This document shows, piece by piece, positions 11,113-33,559 of a stretch of 64,000 nucleotides of DNA. The notes below the pieces were generated by a model. That model searched no databases, was not told where the DNA came from, and saw nothing but the letters and a program-made list of their open reading frames with translations. This DNA comes from Gibbula magus (Eukaryota > Mollusca > Gastropoda > Trochida > Trochidae). The DNA is taken from NCBI GenBank assembly GCA_936450465.1, contig OW388290.1:29191457-29255456 (forward strand). The letters run 5' to 3'. How positions within the stretch are numbered: the stretch's first letter is position 1; each line of letters opens with the position of its first letter. Both the position numbers and the translations under genes were made by a program.

Positions 11113-12809
11113 TTTCGCACCACTTTTTGAGAGAACTATATGCTCTTGCATTTTGTTCTTGCCCACAGAGCCAATATTGTCGAATAAGTGTCAACAATGT
11201 TATAATTACTGCGTGTTCTGATGCACCAAGTACTGGGCTTTGAAACTGGCTTTGGGCTGGATCGTCAACTGTATGTGCTTTCTTTTCGAAAATACTGGCC
11301 CCTAGTAGGCGAGAACAAACTGTTGTGTGAAAGATGTTCACTGTATGTTACCTTTATATTCTCTGCATGTGTTAAATTTTGGTTAAAACCTATATGTTGA
11401 GTTATCCTATAGACTAAATGCTATTATAGACAGGAGTGGGATGATAAAATTTTTTATTAATCGTAAATGCTGTGTCTACCTCATGTTAAAAACTCTACCT
11501 GAGTTCTATCTTATACTGCTATAACCATAAAAAGGCTTACATTAAAAAAAAGTCTTGCACAGTTCCGCTGTAACACGTCGTTCTTACTGAAATAAAGTGC
11601 TCTCACAAAAAAAGTAAATAAATGTTACCAATGGCTAAATATATCTTCTGAATCAATAAAAAAAAAGTTGTTAAACGAACGTAGGCCGACATGGTTCCGT
11701 TTTGCCATGCGAGGTCATTTGTCATCGAGAGGCCATTTTTGTGTTCACATTAAAATGGCCGTTCGAAAGTAGTTTAAGTGGTCTGAGTGATGTAGCGATA
11801 CCTAAACACTCAAAGTAGAGTTTTAAATATGGTACAATGATGAAATGGTCAACCATCTTGCTATCTGAACTCTCAAAATCGCATGAGACCTACAGATCTA
11901 CCTGTCACACCGAATAACATCTTCACGACTGAATAGTTCCACGAAATTGTAGCTTTATACGTGGCACCATTTTCTACCAATACGGCTAACCGTTTCCTAT
12001 GGATGCGGCCTATCGGGCCGTGTAATGAGATGTTTTATCCTCTAACGTAACAAAATATATAGCATAAACAAACAATGACAAATTTTAGAAAAAATAAGAT
12101 GCAAAATACTTGCTTCAGCGCCTTTAATGTAAATTAGCCATGAATCTGGCAGATACTGGATTTATATGAATGATAGGCTTTGTAAAGTTTTTAAATTACA
12201 CTTGTGACGTCATTCTTTTGTTCTCTCACTCCATTATTTTCCAGTAATGGAGAGTTGCACATCACATCATATATTTTTAGGTAGAAATTTAGTTTCTTTA
12301 ACTTTTTAAAGCAGTTTTGATAAGGGCAATAATTTGAGTGTAATTTAAGTTGGGTAATATCCTCGGCTCCATTATTTTTAAGAAATGGAGAGTTACTCGG
12401 ACATTATACCCTCTACGTAATTTTGGGATCGTTGAAATGAACACAAGTAATATAAATGCATACCCTAAAAATAATACGAAGTCCCGAAACTGTTTACATT
12501 TAATTAACTTGTGTCTTCACTGCCATCAGAAAACTAGATTTGTTGATAAAGAAGTAATTCTATTGAAATTAACACGTTCATAATCATGTTTTGGAGTTTG
12601 AACGTTCGCACTGCTTAACTTAGTGATGTTTTACCAAAGATTAGTTTATATTTCCGTTTTTCTTCTAGATAAGTGTTACTGTGCCCTATCATATCATAGG
12701 CTTCTACGTCTATTTCTGACACAGTGTCTTCCTTGTTTCAGATAACCTTTGCTGTTAAAAGAAAACAAGTGATGTTTAACTGTTGTCAAAGTGTGTATGT
12801 AGAGATTTG
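11113..12809. other. Gene-free stretch
   Basis: No supported exon. Two short hairpins with CTCCATTATTTT and AATGGAGAG arms (about 12230 and 12368) suggest an old inverted repeat. A TGACGTCA sits at 12206. Confidence 0.4.
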
Positions 12810-13156
12810 TACCCGAGGAAATGTGTCATTTGACTTTTACGAAACGAGTGTGTGTGTTTTATTAATGCGAGAGCGAGGGTTAAACATAAATTTGCACGAG
12901 TTTCGTAAAAGAAATATGGCACACTTTCGAGTAATAAAAAATTCTTTATTACCCAGTCTATTCCATTTGAATCGTGTAAAAATAGCCAGGAAAGTGAGGA
13001 AACCGCACTTTTCTATTGCGACGGCAAGCTACAGTGACGTCACGAACAATTGTTGAAAATTTGAAAAATTTATGTAAAAGCCTCGCTCTCGCTCGGGCAA
13101 TACAAAAATTCACACAAGTTTCATAAAAGTCACATGGCACACTTCCTCAGGTTATG
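12810..13156 (+). mobile_element. CRE-carrying MITE family, copy 2 (rearranged)
   Basis: Starts TACCCGAGGAAATGTGTC and follows copy 1 through its hairpin, GAGCGAGAG... motif and a TGACGTCA at about 13036. It is then joined to an inverted piece of the element's own left end (13078-13156, CCTCGCTCTCGCTCGGGCAA to CTTCCTCAGGT). A 110-codon reading frame runs through it but is just repeat sequence. Confidence 0.7.
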
Positions 13157-13653
13157 TTTTCTTTGTTTATAATGTGCGAATCGACCACAATGCTTTGCGA
13201 CTCGATCGACCATTTAGACATAGAGACATCTTTACTAGCGTGATTACTAGGCCTATGCTTCTTTGGGTTTTAAAAACTCTATGAAAAACATGAGTATATG
13301 ATTTCAATGAGATAATTTTGGGGATTTTTTATTATTATTTTTTATCAACATACTGCATCAGTCACTTTAAACAGAGTACTCTAGCGCTACATGAAGTTGT
13401 TTTAACGACAATTTATGTTTCATTGTTATCATGGTTATATGATTTCAGTACATATATAACTCAATGGCACTTCCAAGGTGTGATATTGTGTAGAGAATAT
13501 GGAAACTAAAGTCCTGGACGACTTCTATTAAACTTGTGGTTAAAAGTTATAGCCTAATACAGACACTGTTTGACGAAAATTCCATTGACAGTTAGACACA
13601 TCACCAAGACAAAGAGTCAGTCGATGTACAAAATATGACCCGTCCGACTACCT
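13157..13653. other. Gene-free AT-rich stretch
   Basis: No exon, RNA gene or clear repeat boundary seen. Confidence 0.4.
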
Positions 13654-13830
13654 GCAACTTCCCAAACGCAAGGCATAACTTTTGCCAGTCTCCATTACTG
13701 GCTGATTTAGGCCTTGCAGTATTTCTTTAAGATATCTGTGCATGGAAATCCGGGCCCACTATGCATTTCAGGTGCAGCGATCCACTATCTTGGCACAACA
13801 AAGCGAGGGAAATGCTGCAAGGTATGATGA
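13654..13830 (+). mobile_element. Palindromic MITE family C, copy 1
   Basis: CAACTTCCC end, then TTGCCAGTCTCCATTACTGG, CTGATTTAGGCCTTGCAG, and central CCCACTATGCATTTCAGGTG. It matches 61554-61760 (there inverted and complete). The right arm is eroded here. Confidence 0.7.
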
Positions 13831-14424
13831 TCGAAAACTGGACAATTGACCCTTTACGTCACGTCAATTAATGGTTATTTTTACTGAAAGGCCCTTCCAA
13901 ATGTATGTATTTTCGATACATAATATTATAATATGCGTTTGTTTGATTTGGGACCAAACATGTTTTGGTTGCGTTTCTTTTGCAAGTCAGTTTACATGCA
14001 AAATCTTCGTTTTCATAAGCAAGTATATGATAAATTTATATATTTTTCAAAGAATCGCTTCTCCGGCGTTAAGGGTTCAGTTTTGACTTTTATTTTTAAA
14101 ATAACCGATGCTCGATAGATTTTGTAAGTACAATAAAAAAAAAAAGAAATGTGACGGTGTTCCTCGTGGTATGTCGTGTGCACTTGTAGCACTGTGAGCT
14201 CCTGGAAAACTTATGTTCTCCCACGGTCAATAGTGGATGTTGAGGTGAGGTTCTATTGTACGTTCTCTATTTTCCAGTTAATCACCAGAAATGGCGAGAG
14301 TTTTTTAATTTTATATTTACATCATACATTATGTTGTGGCTTATGAAAACAGTTTTCCCGCCGTTATGGTATACCTTCAGTAAGTGTTTAAATCATCTTC
14401 CTCTTTGGACATATGTTGATTTCA

Positions 14425-14637
14425 TGCAAGTCATAACACGCGCCGATCTCCATCATTGGCTAACGTAAGCCTTGCAGCATTTCCTTAAACTTTCCTGTGC
14501 TAGCAAAGCGCATAACGAAGAACATTCAGGTACAGCGCGCCACTGCACCAGCACAGAAAAGTTAGGGTGATGCGACAATGCTTAACTTAGCCATAGATGG
14601 ATGGAGAATTATGCCTTCGTTGTAGGGGGAAGCTGAA
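14425..14637 (+). mobile_element. Palindromic MITE family C, copy 2 (diverged)
   Basis: GATCTCCATCATTGGCTAAC, then GTAAGCCTTGCAGCATTTCC, and a right end GGGGGAAGCTG. Same order of landmarks as copies at 13654, 27010 and 61554, but the most diverged. Confidence 0.55.
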
Positions 14638-15960
14638 ACATATAATCTGTGAAAGTCAAATTAATAAAATATTTTGTTGAAGTTAAATTGATTGTGATTT
14701 CCTATTTTGTCATTAATCCATGTATCATTAAAATACTTTATACGATTTTTTTAAAAAACAATCCAAACTTTCTGCAATGCTCTTATTTAAAAAATAAAAT
14801 CTTTACGTGTTAGTCCATAGTCAATATCATATCGGACCACATATCGACGTAGCCCCAGTGTGTCAGTTGACCTTGGATTATTTATATGAGTCTCCAATCG
14901 ATTCAAAACAAGGAAGCATTTTATATCCAATGTCAGTAACTCTGATGCGTTATGTAAACATGTTGACTCCAACCAATAGAAAGCATTCTAAGAATAAATC
15001 ATGAACAATTATTCATAATAACAAGGTGCGAGCAACCCATCACCCAGATTGGGTTCCGAAGTTTATTATTCAACTGGATTATAAGATCGATATTATGAAA
15101 ATCGCCGTTTATCCGATACGACTCGTGGAAATAATGTGTACGTCATATTAACGAGCGACTTCATTGCACTAAGAATGCACAGAGGGGAGGGCGACCTGCC
15201 ATGTAAACAAACACAAATCTCAGGCGTATATCGTGTAAGTAGGTCAATGATGAATTTAGGTCACGGACCGGCGGAGACCCGGCGATATTCGGTATACTGT
15301 TATCCTTACAACTTATCGTCTCGCTTACGGTTGTCATGTAAACAACTTAATTTTTCGAAGTTCAAGGTCAAAAATAAAAATAAGCTCATATTGTCAAATG
15401 CAAACATGATTACTAGTATTAAATGGACCTTTTCGATACAGAAAGAACGAATTCAAGGTCGATGCAAGAAAAGGTTGTTTTGTCTGTTGACAGTTTATAT
15501 GTAGGTTGGCCGACAACATGAAAGGAGACGCATTGTATATGCATTTCTTTTTCAATAGAGGCTTGCTGAATATAGTAGTGTTGTTTCACTGTGCACTTAA
15601 TGTATTATTACGTTTGCACAAACAAAACGTTTTTGTACAGATCAGTGTATGACTTATGATCATCTCCAACAAAATTTATGTTAATTTATTGAAATGAAAA
15701 AATGAAATAACCATGAAATAAAATGGCACATTAATTAATATCATTCCATAAAAGGTAATAATTGTAATAAAGGTCATAAATTGACATTTTCAATGACATT
15801 AATCCATCAAGTTTGAAATATATAATGTAATAACTTCTTGTACATGAATAGATTTTTTAAAATCCGATTTAAAGCAAATGGAAATCGTAAACTGTTTTCA
15901 CTCGATGAAATAAGCTATTGTACAAATGTGGCTATCCGTGACGGTATACCTACACGATTT
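14638..15960. other. Gene-free stretch
   Basis: The longest open frame (15136-15504, plus) lacks an ATG start and any recognisable domain or splice border. I see no gene here. Confidence 0.4.
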
Positions 15961-16279
15961 ATTACCCATATGGTTGAACATAACTGAGTTAATATTATTG
16001 ATATGAGCACATGTGCACAGTCACGTTTGTCTAGCAACCATTGTTTCACCGCGACTTTTTGTCGTCTGTGACGTCATAAAATTATCGGCCGTTATCTGAC
16101 TATTTTTACGTGAATCAAATGGATTAAAATGGGTAATAAAGAAATTATTACACTCGAAAGTGTGCTATATGACTTTTACGAAACTCGTGCAAATTTATAA
16201 ATAACCCCGCTCTCGCTCGGGAAATACAAAAATTGACAATCGTTTAGTAAAAATTAAATGAAACGCTTCCTCGGGTAAT
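15961..16279 (-). mobile_element. CRE-carrying MITE family, copy 3
   Basis: Reverse orientation of 5982-6342: starts ATTACCCATATGGTTGAAC and ends CTTCCTCGGGTAAT. It retains GAGCACATGTGCACA, CTAGCAACCATTGTTTCACC, one TGACGTCA (16070) and the hairpin with CCGCTCTCGCTCGGG. It is the best copy for defining both ends. Confidence 0.75.
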
Positions 16280-16335
16280 ACTCTCTATGTATTTTCATTA
16301 GTTTCATGACTTCGGTAATAAACAGAATAGTATAT

Positions 16336-16462
16336 TCGTGCCTATGCCATAGTATATTTACGCCACTCGTGCCTGAATATCGGTATATCTCTTGCTCTCG
16401 GTCGGGAAATACTAATATTCAGGCACTCGTGTAGTAAATATACTTATGACATAGACACTCAT
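16336..16462. repeat. Imperfect inverted repeat related to the CRE MITE hairpin
   Basis: Arms around ATATTTACGCCACTCGTGCC and GGCACTCGTGTAGTAAATAT flank a CTTGCTCTCGGTCGGGAAAT loop. The loop resembles the loop of the CRE MITE family. It is probably a related foldback element. Confidence 0.55.
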
Positions 16463-16712
16463 ATGATATCCTCTATGTAATGTGACGTTCTCCGTGCCGT
16501 TCAATCAACAGAGATAGAGTGAAAGCTAAATATCGGCAATAAAAATAAGAGCACTAGTACGGTGTTTATGACGTTCTAAACTGATAGTTAACTTCAAGGC
16601 ACTATGACATTTTAAATAATTGGTTTGAAAAATATGTTTATACTTGATAGTAACTCGACCTTCTTGTAAAGTCAATCATAAAAGTGAAGACCCGCAAACA
16701 GACACTTTAAAC

Positions 16713-16835
16713 CACAGGAACCCGATATCGTAATTAAAACGTAGGTTAAACGTTGGTAAAAACAGCCTTCACCCTTTATTAAATGGAGCACAATATGCTC
16801 TATGTAATATAGGGTGTAGGTTTTTTTCACCTACA
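16713..16835 (+). mobile_element. Foldback MITE, diverged relative of 37800-37934
   Basis: Starts CACAGGAACCCGATATCG and has an internal CTCTATGTAATATAGGGTGT as in the copy at 37800. The right terminal repeat is lost or replaced, so boundaries on that side are uncertain. Confidence 0.5.
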
Positions 16836-17557
16836 TTTTAATTATGACATCCGGTCCCTGTGATACAAACGTTATCTCATCTCCTATATTCCGCCTATAT
16901 GAATTATTAATGCTAAATAAGGTTCCGTGCAGTATGTGTAAGCACATCAAATATCGCATCATGTCTATGGCTAAATTTAAAATAATTGGTTTCATTAACA
17001 ATATCTCACGGAATGTTGTTTACATCTGTGAGGCAGTCCGCCGTCACTGTCACTATGGTTGTGACGTCATCTTGACAGAGATGTTTATCTTGGACACGGT
17101 GGGCTAATACAGACCAGTCACCATCAGTATAACAGAACACATCAGCCGGGGGCTATGTACACTTTGCTGTAACCTTGTATAGCCGCTATCAGATATATTA
17201 CACTAGTAGCTATTGTATACCTAAAAGTGAGTCACGAATAATATCAAGTTAAATTTGACAGTGTTAGACTCATTCTCCCTCTTAGTTGAAACATATTTTA
17301 TTCACGGAAGTGAAACGGATTGGGCACAAGTTGCCCAACTTATAAAAGCCCTATTCCATAGTATTTACATTTCACATTTACATTATGTATACAGTCAGAA
17401 TGAAACAATATAACACAAAGATGCAGCAAATAGAGAGAAAGTCTCTTTCTGTGACTATTTCATCGTACAAAAACACTTTTGATACTTACACTTTGTACCT
17501 TTTTCTTTTCTTTTCATTCATTAAATATTGCAATTTAAATTCATAAAACGACTTTAA

Positions 17558-17912
17558 AGGGGCAGTAGCACGTTTTTTTGCAAAATTTATTTTTTCAAAT
17601 TTCCCATTTATAATGATAGTTTATGTCATTTAAACTAACTTAAGAGGGTAAAACATCTTATTACACAAACCAATTATCTGTAGCGGTAAAAAATATGTTG
17701 TGTATAAAGCAAAAATTGCATGGCGGCCATTTTATTGTGAACACAATTTATTATTTTATATTACAAAAACGTTTCCCATGGCTTTACCGAAACATGTACA
17801 CTCATTTTAAACTTTATTTTCCGAAGAGAGAAGGAAGTTTTACCATTGGTGAAAATATTTTTCAAATACATTTCATCAACTTATTTGAGCGAAAAAACGT
17901 GCTACAGTGCCT
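17558..17912 (+). mobile_element. TTAA-flanked MITE, copy 1
   Basis: A 355-bp element with terminal inverted repeats AGGGGCAGTAGCACGTTTTT (left) and AAAACGTGCTACAGTGCCT (right). It is flanked by TTAA at 17554-17557 and 17913-17916. A second copy, same orientation and length, is at 47515-47871. A TTAA duplication with a purine-start terminus fits Kolobok-like or piggyBac-like elements. Inside is GCATGGCGGCCATTTTATTG. No transposase. It lies about 530 bp upstream of the FOXK start codon. Confidence 0.8.
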
Positions 17913-18149
17913 TTAAATATAGAAATAGACAGGGGAAAAAACACATTTAAATGACATAAACATCGAATTCATCATTATGACTTGTTTGGTGTTTTTTTAA
18001 AAATAATTACTTAACTGCATTTTTTCAATAACATCAACATTTAAAACACTGAACAATGATTGATTGGGCTACACTAATCAATGGCTTGTTTTTAACTTGT
18101 TCTATTCACCAAAACGGTGTAAATAATGTACCAGTTAAAAACTTACTAT

Positions 18150-27522
<9,373 letters not shown>

Positions 27523-30500
27523 TGACTCTCACACAAACCTGGATCCCGGTTTGAGGAGTAAGATGTTGTCGAGAAGACTTTGTGTAGGAGATGTTGCCAT
27601 AGTAACTAACTGTGCTTGTTGTTGGAACTGTGATAAGGACGAGCAATGGACTTTGGTTTCTTTGTTAGTAAGTGTCCTTTGAGCAGAGGGTTTGGTATGG
27701 GCAGGTTTTACTCGAAGAGAAATGTTACCAGAGTGGAACGATAACTTTTAGCTCTAGGTCAAAATAGGCAAGGGAATAAAATATCTTACGAATGGAAGAT
27801 AACTGAATTGCAATAATACATTATCATGAGGATAATATTCACTTAGCGTACTTGTTGTGTTTACGACAAACTTGAATCAAAGTGAATCAAATTACTAAAC
27901 AGTAAATTATTTTGTTCACTCCTGCATTATTTTAGACAGAAACAATGTTATTTGATTCAACCAAAGGAAAAAGATTGATCATTAAGCTTTAGAAGCTGTG
28001 ATAAAGCTTTAAGATTTATTTGAAATGGCAGATCAGCATATTCGTTCTTTCACCCGATAAACATATTGAATTATTCAGCGGTTTAGCCATTGTCATCATT
28101 TCATTATATTTAAGTTCAATATCACTCCATACATACCCACTGTCTTCATCTATCATTGTTTGAGGATACTAGACGAAAGAGAGAGAGAGAGGAGTTTAAT
28201 GTTAATTAATACACTATTGCCAGGAAGTGGATAATGGAGGTGGAATTCTGAAGTTAACTTGTTGAGGGTTTTTCTTTTAACTTTCTCGAATATTCCATAA
28301 CTTAATTCTATTAATGTCTTTGTTACCTGTTGATATTTGTTTTAGTGTCTCTTCTTACCTGAGGGAGTGACACTTTAAATTGTAAATTTTAATCTTTATG
28401 CCAAGTTGGGTTGTATTTTGTCTGTGTAAGCCTGTAAATAAGACAATTTACATGACAGCCTGAGCCAACTAAAATGATCATTGTAGATTAATTTTAGGAT
28501 GTTGATACCATCTATGTCGGTACATAACGGTATTTATGTTAATATGTGTTTGCTGTACAATATGGAAATATTGAGACCAAACAGGAAGTAATCTTGAGTT
28601 TGAGAAGTGAGGGAGTCTGAAATTGACATTTGAACAGATAATTAAAGGAGAGGTTATTGGAAATTAATTTAAAATCATGTCATTGCTACAATCATCGATC
28701 ATCACTAACCAAGTCACAAACTTTGACCGGTAATCATTTATATTTTAGCATTTATATCTGCTTCAAAAAGTGAAATATAACAATTGAAAGATTCATTCTA
28801 CTTTAATGAATTTTACATAAAATGATATCAAGTTCAACATTGACTGTTGTGGTATGGAAAACATTGCTGACTACATTGATATGTTGACGTACGTACATAC
28901 ATACATACATACATACATACATACATACATACATACATACATACATACTTGGAGCCTTGAAAATCTGTTGATTTGACACTGATGTGTTGAATAAAGCTTG
29001 TGAAGTGCTATTATGATGTTAGAACTGTAGTTATATGTAGTGTAGTGTCACATGTTTATCATTTCCCTGTTACTACTTTATACACACGCCAACATTAGTG
29101 AAGATTTTAAGCAGTGTAATTTAACTGTGCTTTTTTTCTCTCGCTTGTTCATCACTTTTAATGACATCACTTCCTTTGAATTTCTTTTCACATTTGTATA
29201 GTCGACAGCCTAAAGTGACTCAATATCTATCAACTGAAAATGTCTATTGGAACTTAGTTTTGAATTTGTTTAGGAAAAATAGTTCATTTTGAATTAAATA
29301 AAATACTATTGACATTATATTACATTTTGTCATGTAGTCGGGCCATAACATTCTGTTTTCAAAGATAGATGTAGTATCACGTGTTGATGTCAGTGAATTT
29401 CAACACAATGTTTTATTCAGAGATTGTTATTAAATGAAAGTATTATTTATGCTATAAGTCTGATATCTGGTAATTGAAGATTATATCTGCCACTTAACAA
29501 TCCAAACTTTTTTGGATATAAAGCAAATTTTGACTGTTATTTCTTTTTACAACATAATCAATTATATTTTTTTTAAATAAATCTTGTATCAAATTCAGTT
29601 TGTAAAAGTTAATGATGAACTTATCTAAATCTTCTTTTCTTTTTTAAAATTTGTTAATCGAAAAAATGTTTTGATCTGCTTAGAGATCACTGAAATTATG
29701 GTCCTAGTTCAGATTCTTTCTGAAGACAACATTAGAAGACAAAGTATTGTCTATAATAAATCATGTTATACTTTCTATACCAAATTATTCTATCCCTGTG
29801 GCGAAATGCAGCATAATATGTAGTTAATCAGTACATCTTTTATAGGTTGTAGAGGATTTTCTAGATCTATAGCTCTCGAAATACAACTACTTGTCCAATC
29901 AGTCAATGTAGAATGAAGATCTTGTAGCCTTGTCTGAAATCCTTTAACTGAAATTAAAACCTCTTATTCTTTTCTTTTATTTCTCCGCTAAATTTATGCG
30001 ACCGTCAATGAATTAACTTTTGTAGTACAGATTTTCATTTAAATCTTTTCCAGATAACAATTCTGTACATATCTTTGTCTTGTGTGCCATTTTATTTAGG
30101 TATGGCAAATTATGAGCAATTAACTACAAAAAAAGTATTGTATAATTTCATTTGAACATCTGCTATCATGGATCTACGCAAATTTAGTTATTTATTTGTC
30201 TTTTAGATGGAAATATTATATTGAAATTAGAGGATTTATGTATATTTGATAGATGTCTTTCAAACCATACTTTTAATCCAGCATTGTTCCCAGACAAGGT
30301 ACGAGAAATGATTGATGTTTCTTTCTGAGGAGTTTTATTTGAAAATCTGTGAATCAGAAAAACAATATGAATGTGATTATCACATGATCAAAATATTGAA
30401 AATTGTTACATCTTTGAGGCTAAGCTTGTTAGACAATTTCCATGTTAAAATCCAAATTAAAGATTGAAAATAGATTCTATAAAGGAAATATATGAAATGG

Positions 30501-31345
30501 ATACCTAGTTAGTAAAAGATTTTACTTCTTATCTTTCAATTATTTATATGTTATCATATTCCTGATTTCATTATTTCTATTTCCCCACTACAAAACAGTT
30601 GTTTGATAATTCTTTGTGTTCATTGTCCTTTTGTGTTCACATTTCGTATTCGCCCATCATTTTCTCATATTCAGTTGTAAACATTTGTACTTATTGATGA
30701 ACTGATGGAGAGTATCATTATATCATCGCATGTTGTATACAGTTTTGGTTTACGCAGTGAAGTTTTAATGTCACTAGCTTACCCTTGTAACCTTTCTCAA
30801 TCAGACTACATGTATTTTTCTTGTTCATATAATTTCACTATTGCAAGGAATGTCGCCCCAAATCACATGCAGATATTTAAAAAATATTTTGTAATGCAGA
30901 GAAATAATTCTTTTTGAACTAGACAATGTTTCTGTACATAAAATGTCCCCCGAGTTTTCATTTTCTTATTTCTGGCTTGAATAGAAAAACAAAGATATTG
31001 ATCGCTTGTTCTGTGTTGTAAAATGTGTGTGAAAATTGTTTATCATTAGACAAACTAAATGACAAATCTTTCATTTTCTATTCGCAACTTGTTCACCACA
31101 AAGGGGGAAGATGTGAAAGTTTCTAAAGGCTGCGGTAGACGCAGGCCTGTTTCTGTATTCTGCTTTCATGACATACATGCTCTCCTTGAATCATGCATGC
31201 ATGTGCATCCATAGCACCCTCCTGCTGATATACAGTTATGTATACATGTTTTCTGTTGCAAGTACGTGGAAAAGTCAATTTAGCCGTTTATTCAGAGTTG
31301 CCTTCTCAGAGGTGGCTTGTACAAATAAAAGTGTATTGTTTTAAA
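27523..31345 (+). other. Putative FOXK 3'UTR
   Basis: No reading frame of note after the FOXK stop. AATAAA signals at 28990-28995 and at 31324-31329 give possible 3' ends about 1.5 and 3.8 kb after the stop. AT-rich with an ACAT microsatellite. The extent is an inference; RNA data would decide. Confidence 0.45.
28894..28948 (+). repeat. (ACAT)n microsatellite
   Basis: About thirteen uninterrupted ACAT units, inside the putative FOXK 3'UTR. Confidence 0.95.
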
Positions 31346-32411
31346 GTCACACCAAGTGTTTTTGTTTTGTTGTTGTCGATTTATCGGTACATTGAATTGG
31401 AAACTGAACTTGAATTTACATGCAGTATCATAGGCTGATCGAGTTTTCGAAGGGGGATTCACATATGATGGGGATTTTGGGGACAGTTACTGCTCATCGT
31501 TGTCATGGAAATAATTGTATTCTGATGATCAATCATAATCCAAGATTGATTGGCTACTCCTTCCCGGTGTGATAATCAATTGCAGAAATTGATAATTGAT
31601 TATTATTAATATTAATCACAGGAAGGAAAAGTGTCTTTTGCATGACTTAAATGCAATCAAATACTGGTACTAAAACTGTAAAAAAAAATAATTAAATTGT
31701 GTTTGTGTTTACTTCCAGGACATATTGTACTTTATCACTATTAGTCTTGCACTATAACAAACACATGGTCTTGTTTGATAACATTTATTAGAGACCCAAA
31801 ATTTCGGGGCTGCTCTGCTTTTACGGTATCCCGCAAACTCTCATCTAGTTTATAGGATATTCTGGAGATTCAATTTGACCGATTCTTATCCAATGATTTG
31901 TAACTGATGATCATTTATAAAATCACAACAAACACTACATGGAAATCTGTTACTTTGATCAAGTCACACGAAATTGAGGATACCCAAAATCTTACTGGAA
32001 ATAATGTATATGAAAGTATCCACACCCATGTTCATTTAGACTATTGTATAGAGGGGCGTGAATGCTTTGTTCATATTCAATGTTGATACAATGGTTACAA
32101 TGCAAACTAGAAGAGCAATTAACATTGATACATGCTGATCAAGAACACTAGAGGTAACCAACTTATATTAATGATTAATGATTCAGCCAGTCTTTCTATC
32201 TCATTTCCGTTTCATTAATTCTACACTTACATCCAACTTGGATCAGGAAAGCTGTTTGTAGGGTCGAATACAGAAGTCCCAGGATAATATGACAGAAGGA
32301 ATAAGTTCTATTTCGCCTAATTTTAGCACTGTATACTTAAAATTGGGTGCATTTGAAAACTCGCGAACGGACCTTTAGCACTTTAAATTGCACTCTTATC
32401 GCACCCTTATT
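31346..32411. other. Intergenic AT-rich stretch
   Basis: No gene or bounded repeat recognised between the likely FOXK 3' end and the repeat block at 32412. Confidence 0.4.
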
Positions 32412-33559
32412 TTAGCTCATCAGGCCTGAAAGGCCCAATGGGCTTATGGCATGGCGTCTGGCGTCTGTCCGTTAAGTTTTCGCTTTTTAGCTCATCAGGC
32501 CTGAAAGGCCCGATGGGCTTATGGCATGGCATGGTGTCCGGCGTCCGTCCATCCGTCCGTCCGTCCATCCGTCCGTAAACTTTTCGCTTTTTCGACTTCT
32601 TCTCCAGAGCCAATAACTCCACAGAGCTGAAATTTTATGTGCAGACTCCTTGGCTAATGGGGATTCTCAATTGTAGATTTCGTAACCCCATGACCACAAA
32701 TGGGGTCACAGGGGTCACAACCTTAAAAACCTATTTTCATCTTCTTCTCCAGTTCCAAAAGGTCTAGAGAGCTGAACAGTTGTGTGCAGACTCCTTGGCT
32801 AATGGGGATTCTAAATTGTAGAGTTTGTGACCCCATGACCCCAAATGGGGTCACAGGGGTCACATCCTTAAAAACCCCATTTCATCTTCTCAAGTTCCAA
32901 AAGGTCTAGAGAGCTGAAAAGTTGTGTGCAGACTCCTTGGCTAATGGGGATTCTAAATTGTAGATTTCATGACCCCATGACCCCAAATGGGATCACAGGG
33001 GTCACATCCTTAAAAACCTATTTTCATCTTCTTCTCCAGTTCCAAAAGGTCTAGAGAGCTGAAATGTTGTGTGTAGACTCCTTGGTCAATAGGGATTCCA
33101 AATTGTAGATTTCGTGACCCCATGACCCCAAATGGGGTCACAGGGGTCACATCCTTAAAAACCTATTTTCATCTTCTTCTCCAGTTGCAAAAGGTCTAGA
33201 GAGCTCAAAAGTTGTGTGCAGACTCTTTGGCCAATGGGGATTCTAAATTGTAGATTTTGTGACCCTGTGACCCCAATCTAGGTCACAGGTCATGACCCAA
33301 AAACCTATTTTCATCTTCTTCTCCAGTTTATATGTAAATCTCTAGAAAGGTGAAATGTTGTGTAGAGATTCTTTGGTCAAAGGTGATTCTTAATTGTTGG
33401 ATTAGTGACCGTGTGACTCCAAATGTGGGTCACAGGGGTCATGATCTAAAACCAATATTATTTTGCTTGTTAACAATGTATTACTTGAGATAACTTAGAT
33501 ATTCAACCTTTAATAATAAATCAATAAAACCGTGATGAGCTACAGAGCCCATGGCTCTA
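32412..33559 (-). mobile_element. 145-bp-unit (HINE/pearl-like) element, reverse copy
   Basis: On the minus strand: left end TAGAGCCATGGGCTCTGTAG at 33559, about six core units, GGAC/GGAT microsatellite at about 32545-32575, hairpin GGCCTTTCAGGCC and CTGATGAGCTAA end. The right end is present twice, ending at 32412 and 32487, 75 bp apart. The core units contain the TGACCCCATTTGGGGTCA-type dyad. Confidence 0.85.

Noticed and set aside
12724..13056. Open frame of 110 codons on the plus strand
   Set aside because: It runs through a MITE copy including its hairpin.
15136..15504. Open frame of 122 codons on the plus strand
   Set aside because: No ATG start, no domain, no splice borders and no codon bias; a chance frame.
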